Shown here one piece after another: positions 33,691 through 44,897 of a stretch of DNA of 64,000 bases. The translations under genes were made by a program, and so were the position numbers. Origin of the DNA: Dromiciops gliroides (taxonomy: Eukaryota > Chordata > Mammalia > Microbiotheria > Microbiotheriidae); NCBI RefSeq assembly GCF_019393635.1, contig NC_057862.1, positions 241,621,941-241,685,940 of the forward strand. The letters run 5' to 3'. Under the pieces are notes generated by a model. It made no database searches and was not told the DNA's origin. It saw only the letters and a list, made by a program, of their open reading frames with translations. Numbering within the stretch: position 1 is the first letter of the stretch; each line of letters opens with the position of its first letter.

Positions 33691-35126
33691 TCAGCTCATA
33701 TGCTCATTGCAATCCTTACGTTGTCAAGAGAACCTGAAGAAAGTTCCCAGAAGCTTATGTGGACCCCTCTGGCAGATTTATGGAAAGACATGGAAAAAAG
33801 CATATGGGCAGGCACGGATGGCTTGTGATTTATATCACTAGAGGGAGTACCTACATTAATGAGATCACAGATTCATTGGAACACTGGTGAGTTTTTAAAT
33901 GGAGAAAGAATCATTTGAAATAAGCTAAATCACTCTTTTTCAAAAAAAAATAGGAATGACCTTGAGCTAGCTTTATATTCTGTATTCCAGATATATTCTC
34001 CTTTTGCTTAAATTCTCTACTTTTAAGGTGATGTTAGAATTGGCTCTTAATCCCCTTGTTCCTCTCTCCCCAACTTCAGGAACTGTAGAAAAATCAAGAG
34101 CCTAAAAAAACTCTCCTATAGAAAACCAAAGAGGAGCTCCCTCTGTTTGTAGTGGCTTGTTCTCCCATTTCTTTGTAAAATTATTTTCTTGTTGGTGTTC
34201 CATATATGTTGCTCAGATATATCACAGTATATGTCCAACTGTTGTTATACCTCTGTCTCTCTCTGTCTCTCTGTCTCTGTCTCTGTCTCTCCCTCTCCCT
34301 CCCTCTCTCCTTCCCCCTAAGGGACCACTCTCAGTCTACTCCTAGGCATGGGTGAACTAGTTTCAGTCCCAGGGAAACCTAGCTCCTAATGAGAGGAATG
34401 GGGTTCTTTTTCTCAGACTTCCTGGGTCTTAGTAAATTCACACTGGGAACCTGGGGGGAAATTACTTAAAGCTTAGTTTTGCTCAGAGCTAGTATTACCC
34501 CAAAAGTGGAGAGCAGAAAGGTACTCACTATAAAATGTAAATCAGGCATAGGGCAGTTATTTATTTCTTACACACAAAATGAATGCTTGACATTAGATAC
34601 TCACAAGAACACATTAACAGACTTAAACAAGCAACAGTAATGACATAACTACTTTTACATTCTTCTGAGAGGTTAAGGCTCAAAACATCAAACATGAAGT
34701 AGTTTGCAAGACTGTTGAATTGACATTTCATCTTCAATGTGACTCTCTACTGTTTTTCTCAAGGTCCATAGTGAGGCCAAGGGGTTAGGTTTATCATCTT
34801 GCTTGTGGTCTTGATATTAAAAAACAATTCCTCCTATGGCCAGTTACTTCCAAATGAGAGACCCAGGCACTCCTGAACTACAACATTGCCTCCAAGGCTA
34901 GAAACATTTATTTTGACATCATTGTTCAATCACCTATGCTCAGAGAAAAGGCGTCCAGGGGTTAAAGTTCACCTAATTCAGTTGACCTCTGCTCCACCTT
35001 CCACATGAGAAGAGTCTGACATTTCTGCTAGGGTTGAGGGACAGGCACCAAACCCTCCCCTCCCCTTTCAGGGAACATCTCAAAGCATCATGACGGAATA
35101 GCCAGGAAGAAAGAGAACCAGAGAGC
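33691..35126. other. Unclassified stretch with CTCTG repeats
   Basis: A TCTCTG/TCTC microsatellite occupies 34250-34312. The part at 34370-35100 is not recognised; it could hide an old LTR. Confidence 0.4.
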
Positions 35127-35138
35127 AGAGTTAATTTT

Positions 35139-35280
35139 TTTTTTGTGGGTCAATGAGGGTTAAGTGACTTGCCCAGGGTCACACAGCTAGTAAGTACCAA
35201 ATGTTTGAAGCCAAATTTGAACACAGATATTCCTGAATCCAGGGCTGGTGCTTTATCCACTGCGCCACCTAGCTGCCCCC
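35139..35280 (-). mobile_element. WSINE1-like SINE, older copy
   Basis: Antisense with several substitutions; AGTTAAT-based duplication on both sides. Confidence 0.9.
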
Positions 35281-35529
35281 AAAGTTAATCTTTTTAAAGT
35301 CTTCTGAGTGGACCATTCCTTCTGGCTTAATTAACAATCCTCTGATACCTGCTCCTTCCTTCAACCATCACTGGATGCAGAACCAACAGACTACTATTCA
35401 AAACTTGCTGCATCATCCAAAAATGATAAGCCCTTTAGGACTGAACCACATTTTCCCATAAGTAGCTGAGCTCTAGCCACATAAAACCAGGAGGGCTGAT
35501 ATTTATCCTTCCCACCCACTCATTAGGCA

Positions 35530-35830
35530 TGTTATTTAAAATTTTTTTTTCAAATGAAATTTCACCTTCTTTCCATCTTAACTCCTGCCCCTACCCCACC
35601 CTAATTGAGAAGGAAAGACAAAGAAGGCCCCTGTTACAAATACATATAGTCAAGCGAAACAAATACCCACCTTGGCCATGTACAAAAAAAATATGCCTCA
35701 ATCTTTACTTTGAGTCCATTCCCTCTATCAAGAGATGGGTAACATGTTCATCATATACATTTGAATTATGGGATCTCTGTTACTCAGTCACCTTCTGGGC
35801 TTTTGAGAGTCTTCGTTGCCCAGATTCCTG
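35530..35830 (-). mobile_element. L1 3' UTR fragment
   Basis: Antisense: CCCCTGTTACAAATACATAT, AGTCAAGCGAAACAAATACC and AACATGTTCATCATATAC resemble the L1 3' ends at 19.6 and 20.7 kb. Confidence 0.65.
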
Positions 35831-35880
35831 TCCCTGAGGTTGTTGGTCCCTGATGCTCAGTCTGTCTCTCTGTTTTTCCA

Positions 35881-36150
35881 CAGCCAGCTATGTGGCACAG
35901 TGGATAGACAGCTAGCCATAAATTCAAAAAGACCTAAGTTCAAATCTAGTCTCAGACACTGACTAGCTGTGTGACCTTGAGCAAGTCACTTCATCTCTAT
36001 TTGCCTCAGTTTCCTCTATGGTAAAATGGGGATAAAAAAAGATCTCCTGGGGTTGTTGTGAGGATCAAAAGAGATAATACTTGTAAATTAGTTAGTACAG
36101 TGCCTGGTACATAGTAGGTGCTATATAAATGTTAGTTATTATTAATTATT
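35881..36150 (+). repeat. MIR/Ther-1-type SINE, full length
   Basis: Long, well-preserved copy: GACTAGCTGTGTGACCTTGA, GCCTCAGTTTCCTCTATGG, GGTTGTTGTGAGGATC and a TATTATTA tail. Confidence 0.9.
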
Positions 36151-36795
36151 ATTATTAATCAATTAACCAATCAATCAAAACCAATCAACACTTACTATGG
36201 ATTAGGCACTGGGCTAACTGCTTAGAATTTAAAGAAAAAGTAAGAACAGCCCCTGCCCTCCAGGAACTTACATTCTGAAGGGACACAACATATATTTAAA
36301 TAGTTATAATGCAAGCATACAGAATACTCAGAATGGGTGAAAGGTATTCTGAGAGGGGAAGGCACTAGCTAATGGAGAATCTGGGAAAGGTCTCCTAAAG
36401 GTAATATTTGACCTGAGTCTTGAAAGAAGCAAGAGATTCTAGGATGTAAAAGTAAAGAAAGAGAACATTCCAGGCAAGGGGGATAGCCAGTTAAAAGGCA
36501 TGATAAGAGTAGATGGGTATCCTAGTTAAGGCCACAGCAAGTAGGACAGCATGGCTGGATGATAGGGTGTCTAGAAAAGATTAATATGTAAGAAGACTGG
36601 AAAGCAGGGGTGTTCTTGAGCCAGCTCAAACAAACTCCCATAGGTGATTGTTAAATATTCACTGTGAGCATTTACACCTTGGAAATTGGAAATTTCTATA
36701 AATCAGGACTTGATTTATTGTTTTTCTAATTGTTTAGACTTAAAGTGATGGAGAAAATGTAAGTAATGCAGACCAAACTTAAAAGTGTATCTTAT

Positions 36796-36942
36796 GGGGC
36801 AGCTAGATGGTGCAGTGGATAGAGCACGGGCCCTGGAGTCAGGAGGACCTGAGTTCAAATCCGGCCTCAGACACTTAACACTTACTAGCTGTGTGACCCT
36901 GGGCAAGTCACTTAACCCCAATTGCCTCACTAAAAAAAAAAA
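36796..36942 (+). mobile_element. WSINE1-like SINE inside the hAT element
   Basis: Sense; AAGTGTATCTTAT duplicated on both sides. Confidence 0.93.
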
Positions 36943-36960
36943 AAGTGTATCTTATACGAA

Positions 36961-37002
36961 TTTCTTCCTTCCTTCCTTTTTTTTTTTTTTTTTTTTTTTT
37001 GG
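36961..37002. repeat. (CTTC)n and poly(T) run
   Basis: Three TTCC units followed by about 24 T. Confidence 0.85.
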
Positions 37003-37989
37003 AGAGCTGGTTGTTAAATATTTACCAGTATACCTTTACTGGAAAGATAGGCAAGGGATAGGTTGTGAAAACATTTAAATGCCAGACAGAGGAATTTATA
37101 TTTGTTTCTACAAGTAATAGGGAGTCACTGGAGTAAAATGATGATGAGGAGGGGTGGTAGAAGATAGTAGTGGTATGTGTGTGACACAAACTGTCCTTTG
37201 CTTTAGGGAAATCACTGGCAGCTCAGTGGAGAATGGGTTGGAATGGAGAAAGACTTGAGTCAGAGAGACCAATTAAGATGTAATTGCAGTAGCCAGGCAA
37301 AAGGTGATAGAGGCCTCACCTAAGGTGTTGGTCATGTGAATCAAGAGAAAGGAGAGATATAGAAATAAGTGTGATGGTAGAAGTGACAAGAATTGGCAAC
37401 TGATTGGATGTGCGATGAGAGAGTGAGGAGTCAAGTATAACACTAAGGTGAGGAACTTGGGTGATTAGAAGAATAGGGGTGCTCTCCTCAGAAATAGGGA
37501 AATTTAGAAGAGGGATGAGTCTTTAGGGAAAGGTAATGAGTTCTGGTTTTGACATTTCAAGTTTGAGATGTCTAGGTGGGATCCAAGAGGTGGTTCATAA
37601 TGTGAATGGGCTAAGGAGAGAGGGAATCATCTAAGACGGTTATTGAATCCATGGGGACTGATGAGATCATCAAGTGAGATAGTATAGAAGGAGAATAGAA
37701 GGAAGTCCAAGATGGAGCTTTGGGGGACACCCACAGTAAAGGGACATGCCCTGAATGAAAATCCAACAAAAGAGACTGGGGAGGGATCAGATAGGTAGGA
37801 AGAGAACTAAAAGGAAGAGAACTAAAAGACATCAAGATCGTAAGAACCCAAAGATGAGAAAGTATATAGAAGGAAAGGGTGATCAACAGAGTCAAATGCT
37901 GCAAAGAGGTCAAGAAGGATGAGAAGTGAGAAAAGGTCATTAGTTGTCAATTAAATTAATAGGTCATTGGTAACTGCTTGGGCTTCTTT

Positions 37990-38160
37990 AGTTGATTGCT
38001 CACCTTTTGGTATTGTACTTATCTGTCTAAGTATCTCTCTGTCTCTCTCTTTCTCAGTCTCTTTCTCTTTGTCTCTCTATGTGTCTCTGTCTGTCTGTCT
38101 CTCTCTCTGTCTCTCCATTCATTCACTTATTCTTAATCTGCACCTGGCTATAACCCACCT
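37990..38160. repeat. CTCTGT-rich simple repeat
   Basis: Imperfect TCTCTG/TCTCTT units, densest at 38030-38117. Frames within it are low complexity. Confidence 0.8.
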
Positions 38161-38460
38161 TTTGTCCTAGTCACAGTATTTGTATGTATCACAGATTGGA
38201 AAGACTGGCCTGTTGCTGACCCTCCCCTCTCCCCTGCCCAGTCTGACTCACACTCTTTGTTAGTTCAGTGGGTAGAGGAGAAGGGAGGGCAAGGCAGCTG
38301 GACGAAAGAGGGGGAATGGAGCAGGTGTAGCCAGGCATTTGCACTGGGAGAATGCCACTGGTTACACACACACACATGTACTGCCAACTGCAATTATGCA
38401 GTAGAGGCATTCAATCTCTGGTATTTGTGAGATTTCACACAAAGCCCTGTTATTCCATCC
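38161..38460. other. Unclassified stretch
   Basis: Short CA run near 38367; nothing else recognised. Confidence 0.35.
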
Positions 38461-38820
38461 AAAATCACAGCATCTCAGAGTTGGTAAGGACTTTCAGAGG
38501 TTTTTTTGGTCCAGTCTGTACTTTTGAAGAATGCTCTCTGGGAAACAAGTGGACATCCAGCTTCCCTTTGAATGCTTATAAGTAATAAGGAACCCTCTGC
38601 TTCCAGGGTCAGACCAGTCCTCTTTTAGAAAGCTCTAATTGGATAGGACATTTTTCCTCCAGCATTTTCATCCAGCTAAAATGTGCCTTTGTGACTTCTA
38701 CCACTTGCTTCTACTTATGCCATGTGAGCCTTGATTTTCTCATCTGTCAAATGAGGAGAATGGATTGGGTGATCTCTGGAGTCCCTTACAGCTCTGAATC
38801 ATTGATTCTATAAACCTCTA
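38461..38820 (+). repeat. Old mammalian repeat plus MIR-type 3' end
   Basis: 38461-38720 resembles a widespread mammalian repeat whose name I cannot fix (GTGGACATCCAGCTTCCCTT, AGAAAGCTCTAATTGGATAG). 38725-38820 is MIR-like (TTCTCATCTGTCAAATGAGG, GTGATCTCTGGAGTCCCTTA). Confidence 0.5.
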
Positions 38821-38944
38821 TGCAAGAACACATCTAATTCTTTTCCCAAAAGACAGATGGTTGCTAAATGCCCCCCCTAAAACTTTTCTTCTTTAGGCTA
38901 AAGTATATTTTATCTCATTCTCAGTTTCCTCATCTGTAAAATGG

Positions 38945-38946
<2 letters not shown>

Positions 38947-38978
<32 letters not shown>
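38947..38978. repeat. (CT)n microsatellite
   Basis: About 15 units, next to the tail of the following SINE. Confidence 0.9.
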
Positions 38979-38980
<2 letters not shown>

Positions 38981-39117
38981 GTGTGAGGCAATTGGGGTTA
39001 AGTGACTTACCCAGGGTCACACAGCTAGTAAGTGTTAAGTGTCTGAGGCCGGATTTGAACTCAGGTACTCCTGACTCCAGGGCCGGTGCTCTATCCACTG
39101 CACCACCTAGCTGCCCC
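38979..39117 (-). mobile_element. WSINE1-like SINE
   Basis: Antisense, little diverged, inserted at the end of the CT repeat. Confidence 0.93.
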
Positions 39118-39202
39118 TCTCTTACTTATTTTTAAAAGCTTTATTGACTCTCTTTTCTTCTTTTTGTAGTCTCAGAGCCAGGAGAGGAGGTTGGATTTTC
39201 TC

Positions 39203-39378
39203 CTTTTTGTTGTTGTTTTTTGTTGTTGTTGTGTTTTTTTGGTGGGGCAATGAGGGTTAAGTGACTTGCCCAGGGTCACACAGCTAGTAAGTTTCAAGTG
39301 TTTGAGGCCGGATTTGAACTCAGGTCCTCCTGAATTCAGGGCTGGGGCTTTATCCACTGCACTACCTAGTTGCTCCCC
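39203..39378 (-). mobile_element. WSINE1-like SINE
   Basis: Antisense with a TTG-rich tail. GATTTTYTC-like sequence occurs on both sides. Confidence 0.9.
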
Positions 39379-40265
39379 TGATTTTTTCTTTTTTATGGTA
39401 ATTGTGTTATAGTCATCTGTAAGGACTAAAATTCTAGCTATACTGTCTAAATTATCTAATGAGTGGTCACCAATAAATTATAAGCTTTAGCAAGAGTTAG
39501 ACTTTTAAGCATTTATTAAGGAGAATAAGAATTTTGTAAAGAGAGAGAGAAAGGCCTAGATTCCTATCTATTAAAGGGAGAGTGCATTTGTAGCTCCCCT
39601 CTCCACCAGAGTCCTCAGGAAAGAGAGACAGAACACCAGCCTCCCCCTTCTTCCTCCCACAAGCCAACGTCACTTCCTGACACCAAAGAAAGCCCCATAG
39701 TCCTGCCCTCAGAGGCCCTTGATGTTGGAGCTTTCCTACAGTAAGTCTCCAGCAAGTGGCGTCATTCCAATCGTTACACATATATGATCTTGACTATGCT
39801 GACTTAGTACCTGAACTCTCTCTTTGTGACTATTTGCAACACTTTTACTTTAACCTGGTAATTCTAGATCTTGACTATGATATTTCTAGTTGTTTTTGCT
39901 TTTTATTTCTTTTGTAAAGTAAACAGTAGATTCCTTCTATTCTCAGTTTTGCTTCTTTGGCATTACTTACATTTCCTTCTATCCCTCTGTCTATCACATT
40001 CCAGAGAGCCATCCCTTATAATAAGAAACTTTAAAAGAAGAAGAAAAAAAAGTTCAGTAAAACTGGGGGCTCAGAGCTAGGAAAGGGAGCTATTGATTTA
40101 TTTTTATAACTTTTTAGAACAGAGATAATACTTTTATTGGGATTTTTTTAGATCAATGGTTCTCAGAAATTTTGGTTTTAGGATCCCTTTACACTCTTAA
40201 AAATTATTGGAGACCCCAAAAACTCTTGTTCATGTGAATTATATTTATGGATATTTACTGTTTTA
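39379..40265. repeat. Direct duplication, copy 1 (broken by LTR)
   Basis: After removing the LTR at 39418-39778, this aligns co-linearly with 44898-45570 across L1-type antisense DNA, an L1 3' UTR piece and the start of a hAT element (CAATGGTTCTCAG at 40154). Confidence 0.8.
39418..39778 (-). mobile_element. Endogenous retrovirus solo LTR, copy 3
   Basis: 361 bp, same family as at 12.2 and 28.1 kb, minus strand. Flanked by CATC and CATA, an aged 4-bp duplication. More diverged, with small deletions. No internal region attached. Confidence 0.85.
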
Positions 40266-40269
40266 TATT

Positions 40270-41640
40270 ACATTAATATATGATAATTTGTTCAACCATT
40301 CCCAAATTGATGTCCTTGATTCCAGTTTTTTTGCTATAACAATAAATGCAACTATAAATATTTGCATATATATGTATATGTATCTTTTTCCTCTTTCTTT
40401 GATTTCTTTGGGTTACATGCATAGTAGTGGTATTACTGAATCCAAGATATGAATAGTTTATGACTTTTTGGGGATATATTTCCCCTTCGTGATGATTAAA
40501 AATACGAGAGACATAGTTTCTGGGTAATTTAATCATTTTATTAATAAGACTAACAGGTAAAAGGATGGTCAATGGAATCTCTCTCTCAGATCAAAGACCA
40601 AAATGGCAGTGGGCTCACAGTTTATATACCCTTCTAACTGTAGGCAGTCAATCAAATACCAATCAAATCTAATTAGTAGACATGATTGAAGATGGGTTAT
40701 ATTAAAATGAGGTCTTGGGATATGTGACTTAGATCACTAAAATCTTGGTAAAAAAAATCAGAGAAAGAATGTAGACCCCACTGAAGCTTAAGTAGAACAC
40801 AATGATTAGATTAAATTCCTTGAAAGGTTGGATGGGTCTGACCAAGATGAAGAGATTTAATATCATCTTAATTTCAAGCAAAACTGGACCTTGGAGTAGG
40901 GCGGGGGAGGAGGGGAAGAGAGGAGGGCAGGGAGAAAGGACTAAGAAAGAAGGGGAGAACACTGGATTCATTCCAATATATCGGTTATTAATCATTATTT
41001 TTCACACTTTTGGTGGAACCAATTCACAGCTCCACCAACAGTACATTTGTGTACATGTCCTCCAAAAGTCTGTCAACAATTATCATTTCCTTTTCTCATC
41101 ATCTTTGTCTGATGGGTATGAGGTAGGGCTTCTCAGTTGTTTTAATTTCCTCTACCTTATATTCATGATTCAGATAATTTTTTTCCACATGATTACTAAT
41201 AGCTTGCATTTCTTCTTTTAAGAACTATAGATTTATATCCTTTGACAATCCATTGACAATGGCTTTTATTCTTATACTTTTGCATCCATTTAAAAATTTA
41301 TCTTGGGAATCACACCTTTTTGAAGAGATTTGTAGCAAATATTTTTCACTGATAGTTTCCGTTCTTATTCAAGCTGCATTAGTTCTGAAACATTCAAATT
41401 TGAAGTTTATGTAATGAAAATTGTCCATTTTATCTCCTGTGATCTTCTCTATTCCTTTTTTTTTGTTAAGAACTTTTCTCCTATTCATAGCATTGAAAGG
41501 TATTGCCTTTCCTTCTCTTCTAATTTGTTTATGATTTAACCTTTTACATCTGGTTATATATTCATTTGGATTATATAGTATGAGTGGTGATTTTCAACCT
41601 AACTCTCAGTTTTCCCAACAGTTTTTGTTGAACCTGGGAT
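40270..41640 (-). mobile_element. L1 ORF2 C-terminal region, antisense, split by an LTR-like block
   Basis: CCATTCCCAAATTGATGTCC, CTATAAATATTTGCATA, then, past 41006, CAATTCACAGCTCCACCAAC and GTCTGATGGGTATGAGGTAG. Confidence 0.75.
40490..41006 (-). mobile_element. Probable second type of solo LTR
   Basis: Block of about 517 bp ending TG...CA that interrupts L1. On the minus strand it has TATATAAACTG (from about 40631 down to 40621) upstream of an AATAAA (about 40541), the promoter and polyadenylation order of an LTR. No clear target duplication and no internal retroviral sequence. Family unknown. Confidence 0.5.
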
Positions 41641-42059
41641 AGCAAAAGAGGAAAAAGTAACAGAGGACATAACTGTGAACATGAATATTATAAACTCATC
41701 CACAAAATGGAGAGAGCAGAATGGACTAGAAAGCAGAATAAATAGTTATTTACAAGAAATACTTTAAATATAAAAAATAGCACAGTCTTAAAATGTGGAA
41801 CTGGAGTGAAATTTGTTATTCAAAAAAGCAACAATGGCAGTCATGATACGACAACACAACATAAAACTAGATATAATTAAAGGAGATAATAAGAGAATCA
41901 GAGATAATTATGCTTAAAGTGACCATAGATCTAGAGTTCTTAATACAGTATCTTTGAACTTTAAAAAAATTATAACTCTTTCAATATTATTGCTTCCCTT
42001 TATAATTCCATTATTTTAATGAAGGGTCCATAGATTTCACCAGACTGCAAAAGAGTCCA

Positions 42060-42060
<1 letters not shown>

Positions 42061-42114
<54 letters not shown>
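42061..42114. repeat. (CA)n microsatellite
   Basis: About 26 uninterrupted CA units. Confidence 0.97.
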
Positions 42115-42116
<2 letters not shown>

Positions 42117-42254
42117 GATTAAGAACCTTATTATGGACAATGGAATAGAGAAATATAGAAATGGGATAAAGACCTGCCCTGTGATTTCACTGGCATAGAA
42201 AACTCCCAGAAGAGGAAACTCTACCAATGTAGGCTGGTCCCTTTTCTGTAATTT

Positions 42255-42600
42255 ATACTCTAAGAGAGTTGTATAAAGAACTGAGAGGTTACATGATTTA
42301 CTCTGGGTTACAAAGCAGTATGTGTCAGGGCATCTAGGTGATGTAGTGGATGAAGCACTGGCCCTGGATTCAGGAGTACCTGAGTTCAAATCCAGCCTCG
42401 GACACCTGACACTTAACTAGCTGTGTGACCCTGGGCAAGTCACTTAACCCTCATTGCCCTGCAAAACAATTACAACAACAACAAAAATCCAACCAAAAAA
42501 CTCCAACAAAGCAATATGTGTTAGGGGCAGGATTTAAACAAAGGTCTTTTTGGCTCCCAGGCCAGCTCTGTGTCACTACTTGAAGCTGCTTCCATAAGCA
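42255..42600 (-). repeat. MIR-type SINE split by a younger SINE
   Basis: GAGAGGTTACATGATTTACT, a break at 42326-42506, then GGGGCAGGATTTAAACAAAG and GGCTCCCAGGCCAGCTCTG. Confidence 0.75.
42326..42506 (+). mobile_element. WSINE1-like SINE inside the MIR-type SINE
   Basis: Sense, CAA-rich tail; CAAAGCARTATGTGT on both sides. Confidence 0.93.
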
Positions 42601-42705
42601 TACATACACATACACACACACACACACGTTTTGTACAATTTACATATACAGACATATATGTTTATGTGTTTATATATACATGTATAATATACACACACAG
42701 CAAAG
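42600..42705. repeat. (CA)/(TA) simple repeats
   Basis: Several short CA, TATG and TATA runs. Confidence 0.75.
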
Positions 42706-43323
42706 GGCATAGACTAATTGGAAATAGAAAGGATTGTACTTATTTATAAGCTGTAGTTAGCACTTTTACAAAAATTGACCTAATGTGCTAGAGTATAAAA
42801 ACCTCACAAAAAAAATGTAGGAAAGGAGAAATATTACACATATCCTTTACTAACCATAATATGAAAAATTATAGAAAATAAATGCAATTTGGAGAAAAGA
42901 GTCAAACTTAAATAACTAAATAATTGAATGCTAAAGATTATGTGAATGAAAGAGCAAATCATATAAACAGAAGATAATTGCATAAAAGAAAGTAACAATA
43001 ATGAGGCAACATACTAATACATTTGGGAGATAGCCAAAGCAGTCCTTGGGAACAATTATAATTCTAAACACTTTCATCAATGAAAGAAAAAATAACTGAT
43101 AAGGGAATTCAACCTACAATTAAAAAAACCTTAGAATCAGAAAAGCAACAAAAACAAAAAATAAAAATTATGGAAAACATTGAATTGATAAATAAAACTT
43201 TGAGCAGTTTTCTAAAAAAATAAAAGCTGTGAAATAAGACAAACCATTAGCTAATTTTATTTTGCTAAAAGAGAGAGGAAGACCAAATTGCCAAGATTAA
43301 AAAAAATAAATAAAAGGAAAATT

Positions 43324-43470
43324 GGGGCAGCTAGGTGGTGCAGTGGATAAAGCACCGGCCCTGGATTCAGGAGAATCTGAGTTTAAATCCGGCCTCAGAC
43401 ACGACACTAGCTGTGTGACCCTGTGCGAATCACTTAACCCCCATTGCCCTGCAAAAAGGAAAAGAAAAAA
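43324..43470 (+). mobile_element. WSINE1-like SINE
   Basis: Sense with a ~10-bp CORE deletion (ACACGACACTAGC); AAAAGGAAAATT duplicated. Confidence 0.93.
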
Positions 43471-43997
43471 AAAAGGAAAATTATTAGAGGAAATAAAGGA
43501 TATTATTAGAAACTATTTTGCCCAATTATACATCTACAAAACTTATCACTTAATTTAAATGTATGAATACATTTAAAAATTCAAATTTTTTATTTTAACA
43601 GAACAAAAATATATAATTCAAAAAAACTAATCTCAAAGAAAGAAATTTAATAATCCTTAAAGGAACTCAAAGAAAAAGCCCAGGGCTACATGGGTTTATC
43701 CTACAAAAACTTCTATTAAGCAAATATGATCCTAATGGCCAAATCAGGGAAAGATAAAATATTAAATAAAATGTTAGCAAAGAGGGTACAATAACATATT
43801 AAAAGATTATGGCCAGGTTGTATTTATGCAAAGCACTCAGGGTTGGTAAAAATTAGTAAAGACATAATAGACCATATTAGTAACATGGGGATAAAGACTG
43901 AAATTTATTTTAGTCATCTAAAGAACTCCTGGATGAAGAATCTCCCTCTATCACTTCAGGTTGGTACTTTCTCAACAATTTATAGTCATAGAGTTGC

Positions 43998-44061
43998 CTT
44001 GGTCAGACCCATCCAATCTTTCAAGGAATTTAATCTAATCATTGTGTTCTACTCAAGCTTC
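43998..44061 (+). repeat. 64-bp inverted match to the LTR-like block
   Basis: Reverse complement of 40783-40846 with 2 mismatches. Confidence 0.85.
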
Positions 44062-44345
44062 TTTCCAAAAAAGGTGGTATTAATAGGTCAAAGAGAAGAA
44101 ATCTGATCATTCCTGGTAATTCCTCATCATGGTGATTGGCTCACATTACCCTGCCTGCCCCCCCCCCTTCCCAACCTGGCACCCCAATTTTATACTTTCT
44201 TTCTTTCCTCTTACTTCATCCCTCCCTTTGTGATCTATTCTCTAAAGGTGAAATTTGTTTTGCTTGTTGCTATTCCCTCTCTAGCACTACTTTCCCACTT
44301 AAATTTCCTTTTGTGTGTCCCTGCTTTATTTTGCTGTTGAGCTAA
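44062..44345. other. Unclassified stretch
   Basis: C9 run near 44160; pyrimidine-rich frame without motifs. Confidence 0.35.
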
Positions 44346-44395
44346 ATGGTGTCCAAAAGTCTTAGGCTTCAAGCTTAGACTTTTGGGACAGCCTG
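44346..44395. mobile_element. Mariner-like palindromic MITE
   Basis: TGTCCAAAAGTCTTAGGCTT is followed by its near reverse complement AAGCTTAGACTTTTGGGACA, centred on CAAGCTT. The outer ends match the mariner-type GTGTCCCAAAAGT terminus. Confidence 0.65.
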
Positions 44396-44897
44396 AATAT
44401 TTCTATACCAAATTCTGTTGCATATGTGTGTGCATGTGTGCATTTATGTGTGTATATGTGTGTATTCATCCCTCATTTGTTTGGTTTGTATAAGAGTGAA
44501 ATTCATGAGATACTGACTCCCTCCATTTCTTTCATTTTTGTATACTTTTCTCCTTGAACATTCCAATTATTAGGAATGATAAGGTCCTTGGTATATTCCT
44601 TTTCCTCTCCATTTTCTTTTCCATGTTAAAACCAACAAAATAGAACAAAAACACACCTAAGCCTTATGTTTATGTTTCATAATTTAGTGTACGGCCCTTG
44701 AAAATGTTGGAATTCTGAGGGGACAAGTGTTTCTTCTCACTTTATTAGAATGTAAATATTTCATCTTTGCTTTTCTAAGTTTCTTTTGTATTCTGTGTTT
44801 CAAAGATTCTAAATATAATTGTTCTTTCACTGTAGAATTATACTCAATTTTAAAGTTATTTTTGATTGTATATCTTTTGGAATATTACATTCCAAGA
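44396..44897. other. Unclassified, partly L1-like, with TG repeats
   Basis: TGTG/TATG runs at 44420-44466. The rest may be antisense L1 5' sequence, but I see no diagnostic block. Confidence 0.35.

Larger units (their letters stand above)
36605..37038. mobile_element. hAT-like DNA transposon inside the LINE
   Basis: Ends CAGGGGTGTTCTTG and CCAGTATACCTTTA are imperfect inverted repeats. Flanked by the perfect octamer CTGGAAAG (36597-36604 and 37039-37046). No transposase. A relative lies at 48.6-49.3 kb. Carries a SINE at 36796. Confidence 0.8.
36155..37970 (-). mobile_element. CR1-clade LINE, antisense, split by hAT
   Basis: Antisense 3' UTR through RT. A frame at 37611-37940 corresponds to the region around the conserved GVP-type block (GGGGGACACCCACAGTAAAG in plus sense). 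Interrupted at 36605-37038 by a hAT element; the LINE reads continuously across the insertion (AGAAGACTGGAAAG then ATAGGCAAGG). Confidence 0.87.
41641..43950 (+). mobile_element. L1-type ORF2 fossil, sense, heavily interrupted
   Basis: Near 43180-43310 a frame reads INKTLSSFLKK then KREEDQIAKI, the L1 ORF2 endonuclease-RT linker. At about 43670-43790 KSPGLHGF and DKILNKMLAKRVQ follow, equivalent to KSPGPDGF and AKILNKILANRIQ of L1 RTs. Interrupted by a CA array, a MIR-type SINE and WSINE1-like copies. The part before 43080 is a tentative inclusion. Confidence 0.65.

Noticed and set aside
40490..41006. Firm call of a provirus
   Set aside because: Only an LTR-like block is present, without a clear target duplication or internal genes; kept as a tentative solo LTR.
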